A DNA stretch of 64,000 nucleotides from Allodiplogaster sudhausi (GCA_945643635.1 CALZFC010000010.1:2190001-2254000); one strand, 5' to 3'. Shown: positions 37,515-50,691, numbered from the stretch's first letter. Numbers and translations are program-made. Notes: generated from the sequence alone by a model not told the origin.

Positions 37515-37828
37515 TTCACATGCTGAACTAGCCTGTCGTTGTCTGTGTTTCTCTTTTTCTCTCTCTCCCCTCTATCTCTCCCCTCTCTCCCTCTCTTTCG
37601 CTCTCTCTTTCTCTTTCCCTCCACCTCTCTCTCTCCCTCTCTTTATCCACCTCTCTATCGCACACTATCTCCGTCTCGGCGAGAGAAAGACTAGCACACG
37701 GCCAGCCCTGCGATCGCCCGTTTCCCCGCTAGGAGGAAAGGAAAAAGGAGAGCGAGAAGAGAAGAAGCGAGAAGCGCTAGACCGAGCGGACTTCTTTCAC
37801 TTTCTGATACTGTTTGCTGGAAATGAGG

Positions 37829-37859
<31 letters not shown>

Positions 37860-38108
37860 GGGTGGAGAGAGAGAGAGAGGACTAGATGAGAATCGCCAAC
37901 AGGGGAAGTGGAAAGTAGAACTGTTTCGTCTTGTGGTGAAAGGAAAAAGGAACTAAAAAGAGCCCCCGCAGCAGCACGTGAAGGTAGAACAGACGATCTA
38001 TTTACATTTCAGTATGGGGCCTCATGGGGTGACGGAGGCCAATTTGTATAGAATGACCAGCCGCGGGTATGTAAAGGGTGGGGGATGCGTGGGAGAGTCT
38101 AGATTGGG

Positions 38109-38139
<31 letters not shown>

Positions 38140-38647
38140 TGGAGAGTAAGAGAGAAGAGAGAGAGGAGGCTAGGGAGAGAAAGAGAGAGAGAGAGGAGAG
38201 GTCATTCGAATCGATTTTCGGAGGAACCATGTGTACCAAGTACGAAGGGCGAGTCAAAGAGAAGGAGAGAGAGAGAGAGAGAAGGAGAGAGAGAGAAGGA
38301 GAAGAGAGAGAGATAGGGAGAGCATACAGAGGAATTTGCTGTATTTTATTTTCCAGATCACTAGACAGAATGCGTAAGAGTTGCGGCGCACTCTTGAGTT
38401 GTCTGTCTGCCTGTTTGTCTCTCTATTTCTCTCTCTCTCTCCCTGTCTTTCTCTCTCTCTTTCTCTGTCTCTCTCTCTCTCGTTCTCGCGCCCTCTCTCT
38501 CTCCTTCTCTATGTCTCACTTTTCTGAATGCCATTTCAACCCACCGTTTACTCCTTCCTTCCTCGTCAGCCAGTAAGTAAGTAGCCTATGACCTCTGCCG
38601 AGAATGACCTCAAGACGCTTTACCGCGGCCTTGAAAGAGGAGAGAGA

Positions 38648-38685
<38 letters not shown>

Positions 38686-39528
38686 CGAAGAGAGGGAGTA
38701 AAGGGCGGAAGAGAAATGGAGCCGAGATAAAGAGGGCAGATCACATCTTGTGCGGTTTGATGCTTGCATGCTATGGAAAACACGAGAAAAATGGTGGACA
38801 ATTTGGGGGGTCAAAGATATTTTCTCCTTCTATGAGTAGACCTTCCTCTGTTTCTTTCTCCGTCCCCTCTCCGTTGTCTTTTGCGTCTCTCTCTCTCTCT
38901 CTCTCTCGCTCCCTATCTATTCCTAATCTCTCGTTCTGCAAATGCAGCTGTAGAAAGATTGATGGAAGGCAACATCACACACGAATATCCCGCAGATGGA
39001 ATTAGGAAAACAAAAATAGTTGAAAGGAAAAGGATATCATTCGAAGATGATATTATGTTCCCGAATCTCACCCTTCCCCCGATTCGTTTGTATCCCTCCT
39101 TCACTTTTCCACAGTATCCTACAGAATACGGGGTCACGGATCGGGAATACATAAGATATAAGAGTATAATGTCGACCTGATAATATCTCTCTCTCACGCT
39201 GTCTCTCTTTATCTTATATTTTCTCTCTCTCTCTCAATCTCTTTCTCCCTCCCTCTCTTTATCTTTTTTCCCTCACATTTCCTCTCTCAATCTCTTTCTC
39301 TCTCCCTCTGTTTTTTTCTATTCCTCTCATCTTTGCTTTCTTCCTTCCTCGGAGGAAGTTCCTCCAGTGTATATGGGAGACTTTTTTCAGACTTGAAGTA
39401 TGCTGACTCGAAAGTGTGCCTGGAAGATTTCAAATGAAAGGAACACACCGCTGTGCAATCTGTGGCTATAGTCGGGGGCTAAATGAGGAAGATGATGCTG
39501 AAACTTAACATCACCAACCTCTCTCGCC

Positions 39529-39569
<41 letters not shown>

Positions 39570-39711
39570 CAAACCTCATCTACTAGCCCATCCATCTAAC
39601 TTTTTCCACCCTCCGAAAGTTGCTCACTGAGCCAGTTCACGTCGTTCGCACAGCTGCGAGTGTCCTCCTTTTTGCGTGAGCAAGTGAGGACTTCATCTTC
39701 TCCCTTCTCTT

Positions 39712-39759
<48 letters not shown>

Positions 39760-40158
39760 ACTCTCGTTATCTCTCTCTCTCTCTCGCTATCTCTCTCTCT
39801 CTCGCTATTTCTCTATCTCTCTCTCTCTCAATCTGCTTCACTCTCTTTTTTCATTTCTTTTTCTCCTCTCACCCATCTCCGTCGACCTAGCTCTGTTCTG
39901 GATCTCTGCTAGCAGCTTTTCCGAAAGTCTGTGAAAGGGTGTAAGGAACAGGAACAGGGCATGACTTAAAACGAAGATGGGGATTCTAACCGTAAAATTA
40001 AAACATTTGCTATCTATTCTACAATTAAAACATTTGCTAGTTTTCCACTAACGTTTTAATTGTAGAAACAATCTTTGATTTAAAAAAAAAACAAAATTCA
40101 ACTGGCACTTGGCATTCAAGGTCACATTTTATTGGCCAGTGAGAGAGAGAGAGTGAGG

Positions 40159-40193
<35 letters not shown>

Positions 40194-40358
40194 GTTGTGA
40201 TCTGTGGCATGCTCATTGCTGTGACGGAAGTCCGTTCAGCTTCATTCATTGAATTATAGATGTCTCTGTATCTCTCTTTCTCTCTCTCTCTCTCTCTTTC
40301 TTTATCTCTCGCGCTCTCTCTCTCTCTTTCTCTCTCTCTCTCGCTCTCTCTTTTTTTT

Positions 40359-40389
<31 letters not shown>

Positions 40390-40897
40390 CTCTCTCGCGC
40401 TCTCTCTCTCTCTTTCTCTCTCTCTCTCGCTCTCTCTTTTTTCTCTCTCTCTCTCTCTCTCTCTGCTGGCTTTTCTAGAGGGTCAAAAAGGAGCAGGGGA
40501 TTGCAGGTGCGAAAGAGAAAAGTGTACTGAAGAAGCAAGACTGTGTAGACAACTGTTGCAATCCTCGGCTTGATGTTTTTCTGTCATCTTTCTCTATCTA
40601 TCTCTCGCTCTCGCTCTCTTTCTTTCTCTCTCTCTTTCTCTCACTCAATCTCTCTCTTTCTCTCTCTCTAGCCCTTTCAATCTCTCTCCTCTCACCTTGC
40701 TCTATTCGTGATCACACTCCTGCAATTATTTCTTTTTTTCTTCTTTCTTTACGCTGCTTCTTCTTCATACCTCGAAATGAAAAAGCCAATGAGATGAGTC
40801 ATCCTTAAAATTAGCACTTGTTTCTCCAAAGAATTTGGCCACTTTTGCACTTATTCCTTGAAGGGAGAGCTTCCGAAAAGAAATGGGAGAGGGGAGA

Positions 40898-40963
<66 letters not shown>

Positions 40964-41129
40964 AGGGAAGGGAGAAAACGAGGAAGATTTTAGAAGAGTC
41001 GAGACAAATGGACTGAGAGGTCTGTTTGGAAATTGACATGTGGACAGACGGGAATGGACAGGGCATAGGGTAATCCGAGAGGCAAGAGTGGGCTGCCCAA
41101 GCTGTTGCAAGGGCATTCAAGTGTCCTTT

Positions 41130-41173
<44 letters not shown>

Positions 41174-42342
41174 GCGAGGAGGAACAAAGAGAGAGAGAGA
41201 GAGCGAGGGAGGGAGAGAGATAAGAAAGATAGTAAGAGATAGAGAGGAAGAAAAGAGAGAGAGAGAGAAAAGATTGAGAGAGATAAGAAAGAGAGAGAGA
41301 GAGAGTATTGGGGAACGAAGTAGGCGACGAGTTTTTTTTCCTTGGAAAAATATTTGGCTGGTAAAGCAGTAATTCTGATAGAGTAACATCTATCTTATAT
41401 TTTTGATGAGAATTGGTCAGTACAGGCGATAATTATTGAATGGCTCACAAGGGAATGTGGGAATCGAAGGGGCTAGAAACAGAATGGAAAAAATAGAGAG
41501 AGAGAGAAAAGGAGAGAGAGCGAGAGAGAGAGAGGGAGAGAGAGAGAAACCGAGTTAGGCAAGGTGGAGAGGGGGAATGCGCAACCGCGCGAAGTGTAAC
41601 TGGGCCAAGAAGACCTGTTTTCGTCTTCGACATGTGGAGCTGATTATAACATGAGAGAAGAAGAGAGGAGAGTGACTAGAGAGACAGAGAGAGAGAGAGA
41701 AGGAGAGAGAGGAAGAGAGAGATGGAGAGAGAAGAAGAGAGAGAGAAGGAGAGAGAGAAGGAGAAGTGAAAAGAAATATTATCTTGACGAATCTCATGAA
41801 TAATAGGTATTATATCTTGATTGATGTTAGGGGTTGAAAAAAAATCTTTTATACAGTAAGAAAATGGTTCGACGAAATTAAGGCAGATATTTTTTATCAT
41901 CTTTTTATTATTACTTTACTGTACAAAGATCGAACTTTCTCATAGATCCAATTCCTTTCCAACGGTCTTTGTATGCTAGGGGTGTATATAAAAATCTGGA
42001 AAAAGCAATTGTGGAGAAATCAATGCAGACTGTTCTTACATTGAAAATGTGCACGAAAAGGAATATTGATACATATTTCGGAATATATTCGTAGTTATTG
42101 GTTCTTTTTTTCAAAATAAATATTTAAATTATTATTATTTTTTTTAAATATTTTTTCCTATTATTTTTTATTAAAAGAAAATAATTATTAATTTAAATAT
42201 TTATTTATATATTTTTTTCCAGAACCCGCACTTCGCGTCGCGTCAGGCTCCGTGCAGAATCCGGCGACGATCAGTCTGCAGTCAGGCACGCCAGCCAGCA
42301 CACAAGGCAGCGGGCATGCACCCACACTCAAGATGGCAGGAG

Positions 42343-42381
<39 letters not shown>

Positions 42382-42413
42382 AGAGAGAAGAGAGAAAGAG
42401 AGGTGGAGAGGGA

Positions 42414-42444
<31 letters not shown>

Positions 42445-43497
42445 GAGAGGGAAGAGAAAGAGAGAGAGAGAGAGAGGGAAGGGAGAGAGAGAGAGGGGAG
42501 AGAGAGAATGGAGATGGAGAAAGAAGGAGGGAGAGAGAGAGAGTATCATTATGAATGACTTTATTTATTTATTATTTAAAATTTTCAGGAGAACGCACTC
42601 GCAAGTATCCCGCGCTCATTCTTACAGATGAAGAGAAGCGGCTGTGCAAGAAGGTATTATTGTTTTTTTACTTATTTATTATTACTTTTACTTTTATTTA
42701 TTTTATTTTTTTGAGGAATTTTGAGTAATATTTTTTTTCTGGGAATGTCTTGTAATATTCTCGGTAATACGTAAAAAAATATTTTGTTTGAGAATTAAAT
42801 TTGTGACTCTGGCGGGAAATTCAAATATATATTTTGTAACTTTCACTTTAAAGGAGAACATCCAGCTGCCCGACCACTACCCGCTCACCAAGGCAGAAGA
42901 GCGCGACCTCAAGCGGATTCGTCGCAAGATTCGCAACAAGCGCTCTGCTCAGACGAGCCGCAAGCGTAAGCAGGTTAGGCGGGAGATTTGAATTTGAATT
43001 TAAATCTTTTAAATTTGTTTTTGGCGGGAAATTAAAGCTTTAATCTGGGCCAGTCACTTTTGTTCTTATGATTTATGCTGACTGGATTGTTGGAGGGTTT
43101 ATCCTGGCGAACCTCTCCACGGTTTGCCTAGTAAATATTGATTGTACTGTTTAGATTAGCCGGGATTTTGTCCATCGGTAGAAAAACTACTATGCTCCTT
43201 GCTATTCAGTAAGTCCCAACAAAGTTTTGAGGCCTATTTTGAGATCCATTGCTGAAAACGGTGTTTATGTTAAAAATGAGTTCCTCAAAAACATGGTGTG
43301 AGCATGGTTCGGTAGAATCGACTGTACATTTTTTCCTCCTTTGCGATCTCGATTAAACATCAGATATAGAAGTTTTCTGTGATAGGATCGGAATGATTCG
43401 AAGGAGATAAAGATCGAGGTCGAGAGGGCGGCAAGGAATGTTGAAAAAGAGAGACTAAAGTGGAGAGAGATGAAAGGAAAACGACTGTACGGGAAGG

Positions 43498-43535
<38 letters not shown>

Positions 43536-45448
43536 TTGAGAGAGAGAGAGAAAGAGATAGAGAGAGAGAGGACGAGGAAGAGATATCTGAAAACATTTAC
43601 GTATCAGGTGGTACCCGCTTCCACTAATTTTCTCGGCGGGTTTTCTTCCCTGTCTGGTACTGTTTGAGTTACCATGACTCACGTGCTTCAGAAGTTTGCT
43701 TTCTTTCTCTCGTAATCTCACTCTTTCTCACGCTGTCTCTCGCTCTCTCTCTCCTCTCTCTTTCTTCTCTCTCTTTCTCTTCGCTCTTTCTCCTATCTCT
43801 TTCTCCTCTCTCTTTCTCCTCTCTCTTTCCAATCTCTCATCTCCTTGACTGTTAAAGTCAGCTCCTTAATCAATGTAAGCGCACTGCAGCTTTGTCACAA
43901 ACACGTAACACAGAGTACAAGTGCAGAAGTGGAACGGAGATTGGAACGTTGCAGAAAATAACCTGTTTGAACCTGTTTACTGTCATTTCTATTTCCTCTT
44001 TTTCTCTCGCCCTCTCTCTCTCTTCTGCCTTCTGAGAGAGAGAGAGAGAGAGAAAGAGAGGAGAGAGAGAGAGAGGGAAGAGAGAGGGAGAAGAGAGAGA
44101 GAGAGAAGAGAGAGAATAGAGAGAAGAGAGAGGGAAAGAGAGAGTTGCTTTTTTATCCCTCCAAACTTGACAATTCGCTCGTTCAAATGGCATTTCGAAT
44201 TTGTACTCTTTTTGAGAAGCTTCTAGAAAGACGCTTGGAATGAACAGGACAGCGTAACGGGATGAGAGAAAATGTGCGGCAAACTGGTTCTAGGGATCGA
44301 TTTTGAATAAGGAGGATATGAGAGGCCCCCCCCCCTGAGCTAGAATGTGGCGGCACCATTCCGGGCGAAGTCTAAGGTTGATTTCGTTGAAATTGGCTGG
44401 TGAATGGGAGAGACAGAGAGAGAGAAGAGAAGAGTGAAAAGAGAGAAATAAAGAAAGAGAAAGAATGAGAAAGTGTGAGAGAGACAAGATAGAGAGAGAG
44501 AGGGAATCGAGAGAGAGAGGGGGAGAGAAGAGAAAGAGAGGGAGAGAAGAGAGAGAGAGAGAGGGAGAGAAGAGAGAGATAGAGAGAGAGAGGGAATAGA
44601 AAGAGAGAGGGAGAGATGAGAGAGGGAGAGAAGAGAGAGAGAGAGGGGGAGAGAGAGAGATAAGGATGAAAGGGAGAAGTAACAAGGCCACGGAATCTCG
44701 TGCGCATCTTGGCGCTACCGTTTCCACTGGACACGAATAGTCTCGAGACACTCTGTGAAAGTTACCCGATCATGAGACAGGAGAGATAATACAAGCAGAA
44801 AGGGTGCTTGTCCTCCTTGACCCCATATCTCTGTCTGTCTCTCTCTCTCTCTCTTTTTCCCTCTCTGTCTCGCACTCTCTTTCCCTCTCTCTCTCTCGCT
44901 CTCTCTCTCTCCATCTCTTTCATCTAGTCTACAGTCATCCTTCTCTGTCTTCTCCTTTACTACCACCACCACAAGGGAGTAGCTGGCCGCTTCCAAGTAC
45001 ATACCAGTGATCAGAAGGCGAATAAAGTGCGGTCTCGAGGCACGTGAACATACAGCCTTGACAATGTTTTTGAGCAATAGTGGGGGAAAAGGCGGTAGTC
45101 GGGATTTGTTATGGGAGAGAGTGCATCAGGGTTGCGAGGGGAAGAAGAGGGAGAGAAAGAGAGGTAGAGAAGGAGAAACAGAGAGAGGATAGAGATAAAG
45201 AGAGAGAGAGAGAGAAAGAAAGTAAGAGAGAGAGAAAGAGGTGGGGGGGGGAAGGGAAACATTAAAGAGGCTCAATAGAATTTGTAGCCGTCTGTATATT
45301 CGGCATGCGACCTTTTGATTGACACATGTCAAAGTGGAGTAAAAAGGATGGAGAAGCTTGTGGAAGGCGACATTAAATGGAGTACTCGACGGAGGGATCA
45401 TAGGTCGGAAGCTAGCACTGCTTCTAGAGATCTAGAGAGGGGAGAGAA

Positions 45449-45497
<49 letters not shown>

Positions 45498-46324
45498 AGG
45501 ATGGAGAGGAGAGATAGAGAGAGGTAGATAGAGAGAGAGAGGTAGATAGAGAGAGAGAGAGAGAGAAAAGAACGAAAAAGAGACAAAATGAATTTTGTTA
45601 CTAAGAGTAATAAACCCGCTTATCAGTAGTAGAGTACTCTCATAGTGGAATTTACTGGAGAGACGTGACAGTGATTGGCAGGCATAATTAGGAGCATTAT
45701 TAGGAAAAGCAAGAAGTACTTGGTGGAAAATGAAGGGGTGAAAATGAAGGGATGAGAAATGCAAACAGGAAGGTGGTTTTGAAATGGAAGATTGAATTCT
45801 ATAAAATTAAATAAGGAAAATTAAGAAGCAAAATAGATTTAATTAAATTTTAAATATTTGCAAAATTATTTGTTCACTTAATTTGTATGCCAGGACTACA
45901 TCGAACAGCTCGAGGACCGCGTCGCCGACTGCAGCCAGGAGAATCTCGAGCTGAAGCAGCAGGTTTGGTTATGTGTTTATTTATTTATTTATCATTTAGG
46001 AACCGAATAGTTCGATGTGACAGCACTATGTATAATATCATGAAAATGTCTTCCGTGAAAGTGTCATTATTGAGAGAATGGGGGAGTGAATTATTGACCA
46101 TATTGACTACATCTACTGCACAAAATGCTTACCGAACTTACCCTGGCCATTGAGGCTTATGTATCAAGTGTATCGTTGAAAACCACGGTTTTGAAAAAAA
46201 AATGACAATTTTTTTAAACTTTATTTCCAAAACCACGGTTGGGTTATGGAAATACACCCTCTCACTCTCACCCTCTCCCTCTCACTCTCACCTTCGCTCT
46301 CTCTCTCTCTCTCTCATTTTTTTC

Positions 46325-46365
<41 letters not shown>

Positions 46366-48715
46366 GGTTGAACTGATGCAACGTCAGAACGCATCACTTG
46401 TGGCGCAGCTGCGCAAGCTGCAAGCGTCGCTCGGCCAGAGCACGAAGAGAACAACGCAAGCAGGCACATGCTTCGCAGTGCTCGTGCTATCGGTGAGAAG
46501 ATTTATTAGTATTATTATTTTTGTAAATTAAATTAATGTAAAGAATGTTCTGAAAAAGAGAAGTTTAATAAAATTTCTTTTGAAAACAGTATTGCTGTAG
46601 CTAAATTTTGGAAAAGGGCGGACAGTTTATAAAAAAAAAAGTAGAATTGTTTAGTTTTTTGAGACGGTCAAGACAAGAGTAAATAATATAACAATAAGTA
46701 TAATATAAAAGACATCATTTCTGCGAAAATGGTTATATGTTTTTTTTTTATTTTTTTTTTCCCTATTTAAAGATGTGCCTCTTGGTCGCTCCGCATCTTT
46801 CGCCTTTGGCACAAAAACAAGTACAGCAAGCCATGCAGCAGGAGCAGGTATTTGTATTTAATTTAATTAAATTAATTTTTTTAAACTATATTTATCATTA
46901 TTTTTTTATTTTTTTTATTTTTTTATTTTACGGTTTCTATTTATCCAGCGCAGTTGTGTGCGCAGAATTTAAGAAGGAAAACACCTATGCGGATTAATTT
47001 ATCTGAATTTTTCTGAATTAAATTGATATTAATTGAATTTAGCTGGATTAAATTGAGTTAAATTATAGAATTTAGTTGAATTAAAATCGAATTAAGTTTA
47101 GTAAAATAATACTTGCAGCTGCAGATGGGAGTCGGAGAGGGACTCGGACAGACCGGACAGCAGCAGCAGACGGGCCAGAACAACGAGAGTGATGAGGGGA
47201 TGCGAGAGGCGGCGAGGAGGGCAGAGGAGGCGATCAGGGAACTGCAGCACGCGCAACACCATCATGGACACATGCCAGGTAATCATCGTAGCCGAGGGGT
47301 AAGTGGCCAGAGACACGAAGCGAAAGGTCGGAGTTCGAACCTCGGAGTGTACACTTGGGGGATTCGTGTGCGCACATGTGGTTTTCAGAAGTATAAGATT
47401 GAGATAAATTTGCGACCACAAGTATTCAATGATCTATTGTAGGAGAGAGTCTTAGAAATTATTTATAAGTTAATAAAATTATCAGTATCTTACTTTTCTG
47501 CTCTTCACGATTTATGAATCATTTAAGTAATAAAATATAAAGAATATATTCCATGTTCATTGAAATTATTTTTAAAGCTTAATTAATAAATAAAATAAGC
47601 AGTTTTTTTTTTAATATTTTTAATTATTTATGAAGCTTACCAGGGAACTGTCAGAAACCCTAAATTTCAAAAATTCTGATATTTTGCGTTCGGAATGAAA
47701 AAATTAGGATCCGAATCCCTCTAGAAATGTTTTTAGACCCATTTAATGATGTGTGAAAATCTCATTCATCTGTGAGCTGCTATGTTAATAAACGTTTCAA
47801 CATTTGAAACATGAAAGTGGGTAGCGCTTCCGGCTACAATTTTACGATCGCAAGTTCAAAGCCCCTTCGGGCCAAAAATTTTTGCTAATTTTATAAATGG
47901 TTTTTGAGGTAGTGGGGTTCTTTTCTGTACTTTCTATGGTTATCTGTTTGAAAACAGACTTGTGAAGTGCACATAACAAAATAAAAAATAAAAATTGTTT
48001 TGGGCTGCAGATAAGTGCATGTAAGTTTGCATGAAGGATTGTTTTGTGTATTATCTCTTTTTCCGATCACGCATATCGAAAGTAATAAAGTACAGAAAAA
48101 AACCCCACTACCTCAAAAACCTTTTATAAAATTAGCAAAAATTTTTGGCCCGAAGGGGCTTTGAACTTGCGATCGAAAAATTATAGCCGGAAGCGCTACC
48201 CACTGCGCCAACCTTTCATGTTTTAAGTGTTGAAATGTTTATTAACGTGGCAGCTCACAGATGAATGAGATTTTCACACATCTTTAAATGGGTCTAAAAA
48301 CTTTTCTAGAGGGATTCGGATCCTAATTTTTTTCATTCCGAACCTTCCAATGTGATGGCCTATCCATATGCAAAATATCAGAATTTTTGGAATTTAGGGT
48401 TTCTGACAGTTCCCTGGTTAATTAATAAAATAAGCGATATTTTTTCAATTTTTAATTCGTTATACATCTTGATTAATCAATAATATAAGTCGCATATTTT
48501 CAGGTCGTTCTCGAACACTAATGGAATTCGTGACTCCGCCCGCTGCGCCCATCATGTGTGATCCGGGTTCGGGCGGAGGGGGCGGAGGGATACACCCCTG
48601 CAAGCAAGAGCTGCTCAGCCCTGCACAAGAGGCAGCCGCCGCAGAGGAGCTCTTCATGGGACTCACGCAAGAGGACGAGGATGATCTGGCCAAGTGAGTT
48701 GGATCATGGATGATA

Positions 48716-48749
<34 letters not shown>

Positions 48750-50691
48750 TCTCTTCCTTCCTCTCACTTTCTCTGTCTCCGTTTCTCTAACTTTCTTTCC
48801 ATCTCTCTCCCACAGATCATCTTTAACTAATTGTAAGGGAATTAAAAGGGTTGACGAATGGCTATGAAAATCAAGGTGGGGTAGACCAAAAATGGCTTCG
48901 AAAGTCAGGGTGGGTACTTAAAAATACCAAAACCAATCTTTTTCTCCTCAAAAATGAAGTTAGTTAAGTTAGTCAGAAGGTCCTTACTATCTTCAGGTAC
49001 TTTATATCTTCAAGCTCTGTGCATGACTTCGTCCCTTCGCTTCAGTGACACCCTCGCACTCTTTGTTGCTTACTTACTTATTTACTTTTTTTATTTACGC
49101 ACACCGGAGTGAGACGTGGTAGTGAGAAATTTAGCAGTGAAAGAATAAATAAAATAAATATGATTTATATGACTTTGTGAATATAGTATGTTCCATGTTT
49201 ATGTTCCCTCTGTTGCAACCGCTCACCTGCTTTCACTTTACGTGTGCTTTTCTTTCTTTTCTTTCGCAATGGTTAGGTGTGTTTGTACCCTTGTACGCTT
49301 ATCATAAACCTTTTATCCAGAGAAATAACGACGCAGACTTACATCACAGCACGACCACCTTGCCACTTACACTATATATGCATGCAAACTGAGAACTAAT
49401 TGGAGGTTTAAGTGATGTCTTAAAAATTTGTCAAGTTGACCACTTCGTCAACTTCCACCCGGACTTCATTTAAAGCTCCTACTCGTGGTGTCTGTAGAGC
49501 TTGTTACTTGTTCTGCACACTTCGAACACGAGAAGGCAGGCACTGCAGGGTAAAAGGGCCGTTACGGCAGGGGTCAGAGAAAGAGATGAGAATGATAGTG
49601 AGAGGTGTGAACGCATTTTCCTTCCTTGCTAGCAAGCCGTAAGAATGTAAAAAAAAGAAAATATACAGAGAATGTACATACATTCCAGAGTGGCGACTTT
49701 TGTGAAGAAGTCAAAATTCGTATTAAAATACATTCACATTTCCAGTTTCAATGTATACTTTATTTTCGAAAAAAAAATTTATCCCCGTCCATTGTCCTCT
49801 GCTTTCGTTCTCTGTATGAATCCATTTTCAATGTCCTTCTCGTTAAATTCTTCTTCTTATGCAAACAAGGTTATAAAAGCTTCTTTATTCTTCTTCACTA
49901 AGAGAGTGGAAGAACAGCTCGTCTGTTCTCCGTCGTATTCGAAGTCTTGCAAGTATAAAAAAAAATTCTCCAAAATCAAACTGGGGTAAATCTGACCGGT
50001 CAAAATTATAGTGGAGTGACTGACGCATTACGTCAACCCCCTTTTCTAGACTCCCTTCTTGAGATATCTGCTGCCCGCACCGGCCAAGCGCGCCCGCTGG
50101 CCCGACCGCACTGATCGCCTGATCACGACTGCCTATCAAGCGCAGTATCATCAAGAGCAAGAGAGAACGGGAGGATACAAGGTGATTAATTAATTAATTA
50201 ATTTAAAGCAGAAATTAATTATTTCAATTTTAATAATTAAAGTTTAAAGATATTATTTTATTTCATTAGTTTTATTTTATTTGTGCTATATTGGGAAACA
50301 AAAATGATATTTATATTGTTAATAAAGAAAATCTCGAACGAATATACTATATTTAAAATGTATTTTTTAAACATTAAATAAAGATATACAAGGACAAGAT
50401 AATGACAATTTCCAGGAGCCCATCTACGAGTCTGCTGCGTACTATGCGGCCGATCTGGACAACGACACAGGTGAGGGCATCGCAAGCTACTACTACGGTA
50501 GTCCGACCGGGCACTCGGAGTACGATGGCGCAACCGCCAACGATCAAGGTGGACACGGTGGACAGCATCAACAACAGCCGGCCTCTCCCAATGCACCCCT
50601 CTCCGTGAACCACACCAACAAGCTTCTCCGCTACAGCAGCAACAGTCAGCCTGGTCAGGCGCGACATCGAATGAAGGCAGAGCCGATCTAA
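29265..50691 (+). CDS. crh-2: CREB3-family ER-membrane bZIP transcription factor, 15 exons
   Basis: Exons: 29265-29307, 32714-32856, 33184-33334, 35737-35839, 36093-36166, 42223-42342, 42589-42653, 42854-42973, 45894-45962, 46367-46492, 46773-46847, 47119-47278, 48504-48693, 50064-50181, 50416-50691; about 610 residues. The N-terminus is acidic and Ser-rich. The block [17 protein letters not shown], then [16 protein letters not shown], is the CREB3-type extended basic region; the N-x7-R signature is Asn261/Arg269. A leucine zipper follows, then a membrane segment (about 331-344, [14 protein letters not shown]). Downstream, RSRTLMEF (418-425) resembles the juxtamembrane RSRNL site of CREB3-like proteins, where regulated proteolysis is known in the family. 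A Gln/Tyr-rich tail ends EPI. The frame of exon 5 is uncertain. Symbol by family resemblance to the nematode CREB3 homologue. Confidence 0.85.
29500..32675 (+). mobile_element. Mutator-like (MULE) DNA transposon inside CREB3-like intron 1
   Basis: Two inverted terminal regions of about 170-230 bases (about 29500-29710 and 32445-32675) flank a transposase gene. Each is largely a tandem repeat with a unit of about 43 bases, containing ttactttttttt, gcccc and attattttctgtcc on one side and the complements (gacagaaaataat, ggggcaaaaaaaagtaaa) on the other. The outer ends share tttggtag. Exact ends and the 8-11-bp target-site duplication typical of MULEs could not be fixed by eye. The insertion lies in the same orientation as the host gene, within its first intron (29308-32713). 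Confidence 0.75.
29807..32278 (+). pseudogene. MULE transposase (FLYWCH-like, DDE, SWIM, AT-hook) with one in-frame stop
   Basis: Reconstructed exons include 29807-29963, 30129-30261, 30315-30540, 30593-30844, 30898-31131, 31204 onward, about 31390-31650, and further exons to TGA at 32276-32278. An N-terminal C/H segment ([15 protein letters not shown], then GEHDHH) resembles FLYWCH/WRKY-type DNA-binding fingers. [15 protein letters not shown] and ADGSRS carry the first acidic catalytic residues; CYAHVHRR follows; [11 protein letters not shown] gives the catalytic Glu. [16 protein letters not shown] is a SWIM zinc finger and KKRGRPKK an AT-hook. A TAG at 30824-30826 interrupts the frame just before the catalytic exon; everything else is open. 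The intron after 31131 contains a GA microsatellite. Cut-and-paste transposition is the family role; this copy looks recently disabled. Confidence 0.75.
33040..33175 (+). repeat. (CT)n tract before CREB3-like exon 3
   Basis: CT repeats fill the last 140 bases of intron 2 and run to within a few bases of the cacacag acceptor at 33183. Confidence 0.9.
33335..35736 (+). other. CREB3-like intron 3, microsatellite-rich
   Basis: It contains CT tracts at about 33810-33985, 34120-34210, 34310-34385, 34690-34815 and 34985-35060, and GA tracts at 33690-33740, 34520-34620 and 35175-35240. No other gene is supported; the 240-residue minus-strand frame at 34871-35593 lacks any recognisable motif. Confidence 0.6.
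36167..42222 (+). other. CREB3-like intron 5 (6 kb), dense GA/CT microsatellites
   Basis: At least twenty separate tracts were seen, the largest near 36400-36490, 37100-37190, 37455-37515, 38105-38320, 38640-38700, 39525-39565, 39715-39840, 40265-40465, 40895-40965, 41130-41310, 41490-41560, 41680-41765. The tracts switch strand sense repeatedly. The long frames are Ser/Leu or Arg/Glu runs. I found no gene in the unique sequence between them. Confidence 0.6.
42340..42545 (+). repeat. (GA)n tract filling CREB3-like intron 6
   Basis: GA repeats start directly after the gtagag donor of exon 6 and occupy most of the intron, so intron 6 is essentially a microsatellite. Confidence 0.9.
42974..45893 (+). 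other. CREB3-like intron 8 with GA/CT tracts
   Basis: It starts with the motif ggcgggagatttgaat right after the donor. GA tracts lie at about 43495-43570, 44035-44150, 44410-44660, 45140-45245 and 45440-45570, CT tracts at 43715-43840 and 44840-44925. No gene seen. Confidence 0.55.
47639..48420. mobile_element. Long fold-back element with tRNA-like promoter boxes
   Basis: The left arm (about 47639-47960) and right arm (about 48090-48420) are inverted copies of about 310 bases, around a 130-base centre. On the minus strand the right arm contains TTGGCGCAGTGGGTAGCGC (A-box-like) followed about 35 bases later by GCAAGTTCAAAGCCC (B-box-like). The left arm carries the same pair, without the GCGCA part, on plus. 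This is tRNA-derived sequence in opposite orientation at both ends. No coding frame. It lies in CREB3-like intron 12. Confidence 0.75.
48694..50063 (+). other. CREB3-like intron 13
   Basis: It contains a (CT)n tract at about 48718-48800 and otherwise unremarkable AT-rich sequence; the small frames have no support. The acceptor used by the next exon is cttgag at 50063, because the stronger-looking ttctag at 50049 would put a stop in frame. Confidence 0.5.

Noticed and set aside
50049..50063. ttctag acceptor before CREB3-like exon 14
   Set aside because: Its use would place a TGA in frame; cttgag at 50063 keeps the frame.
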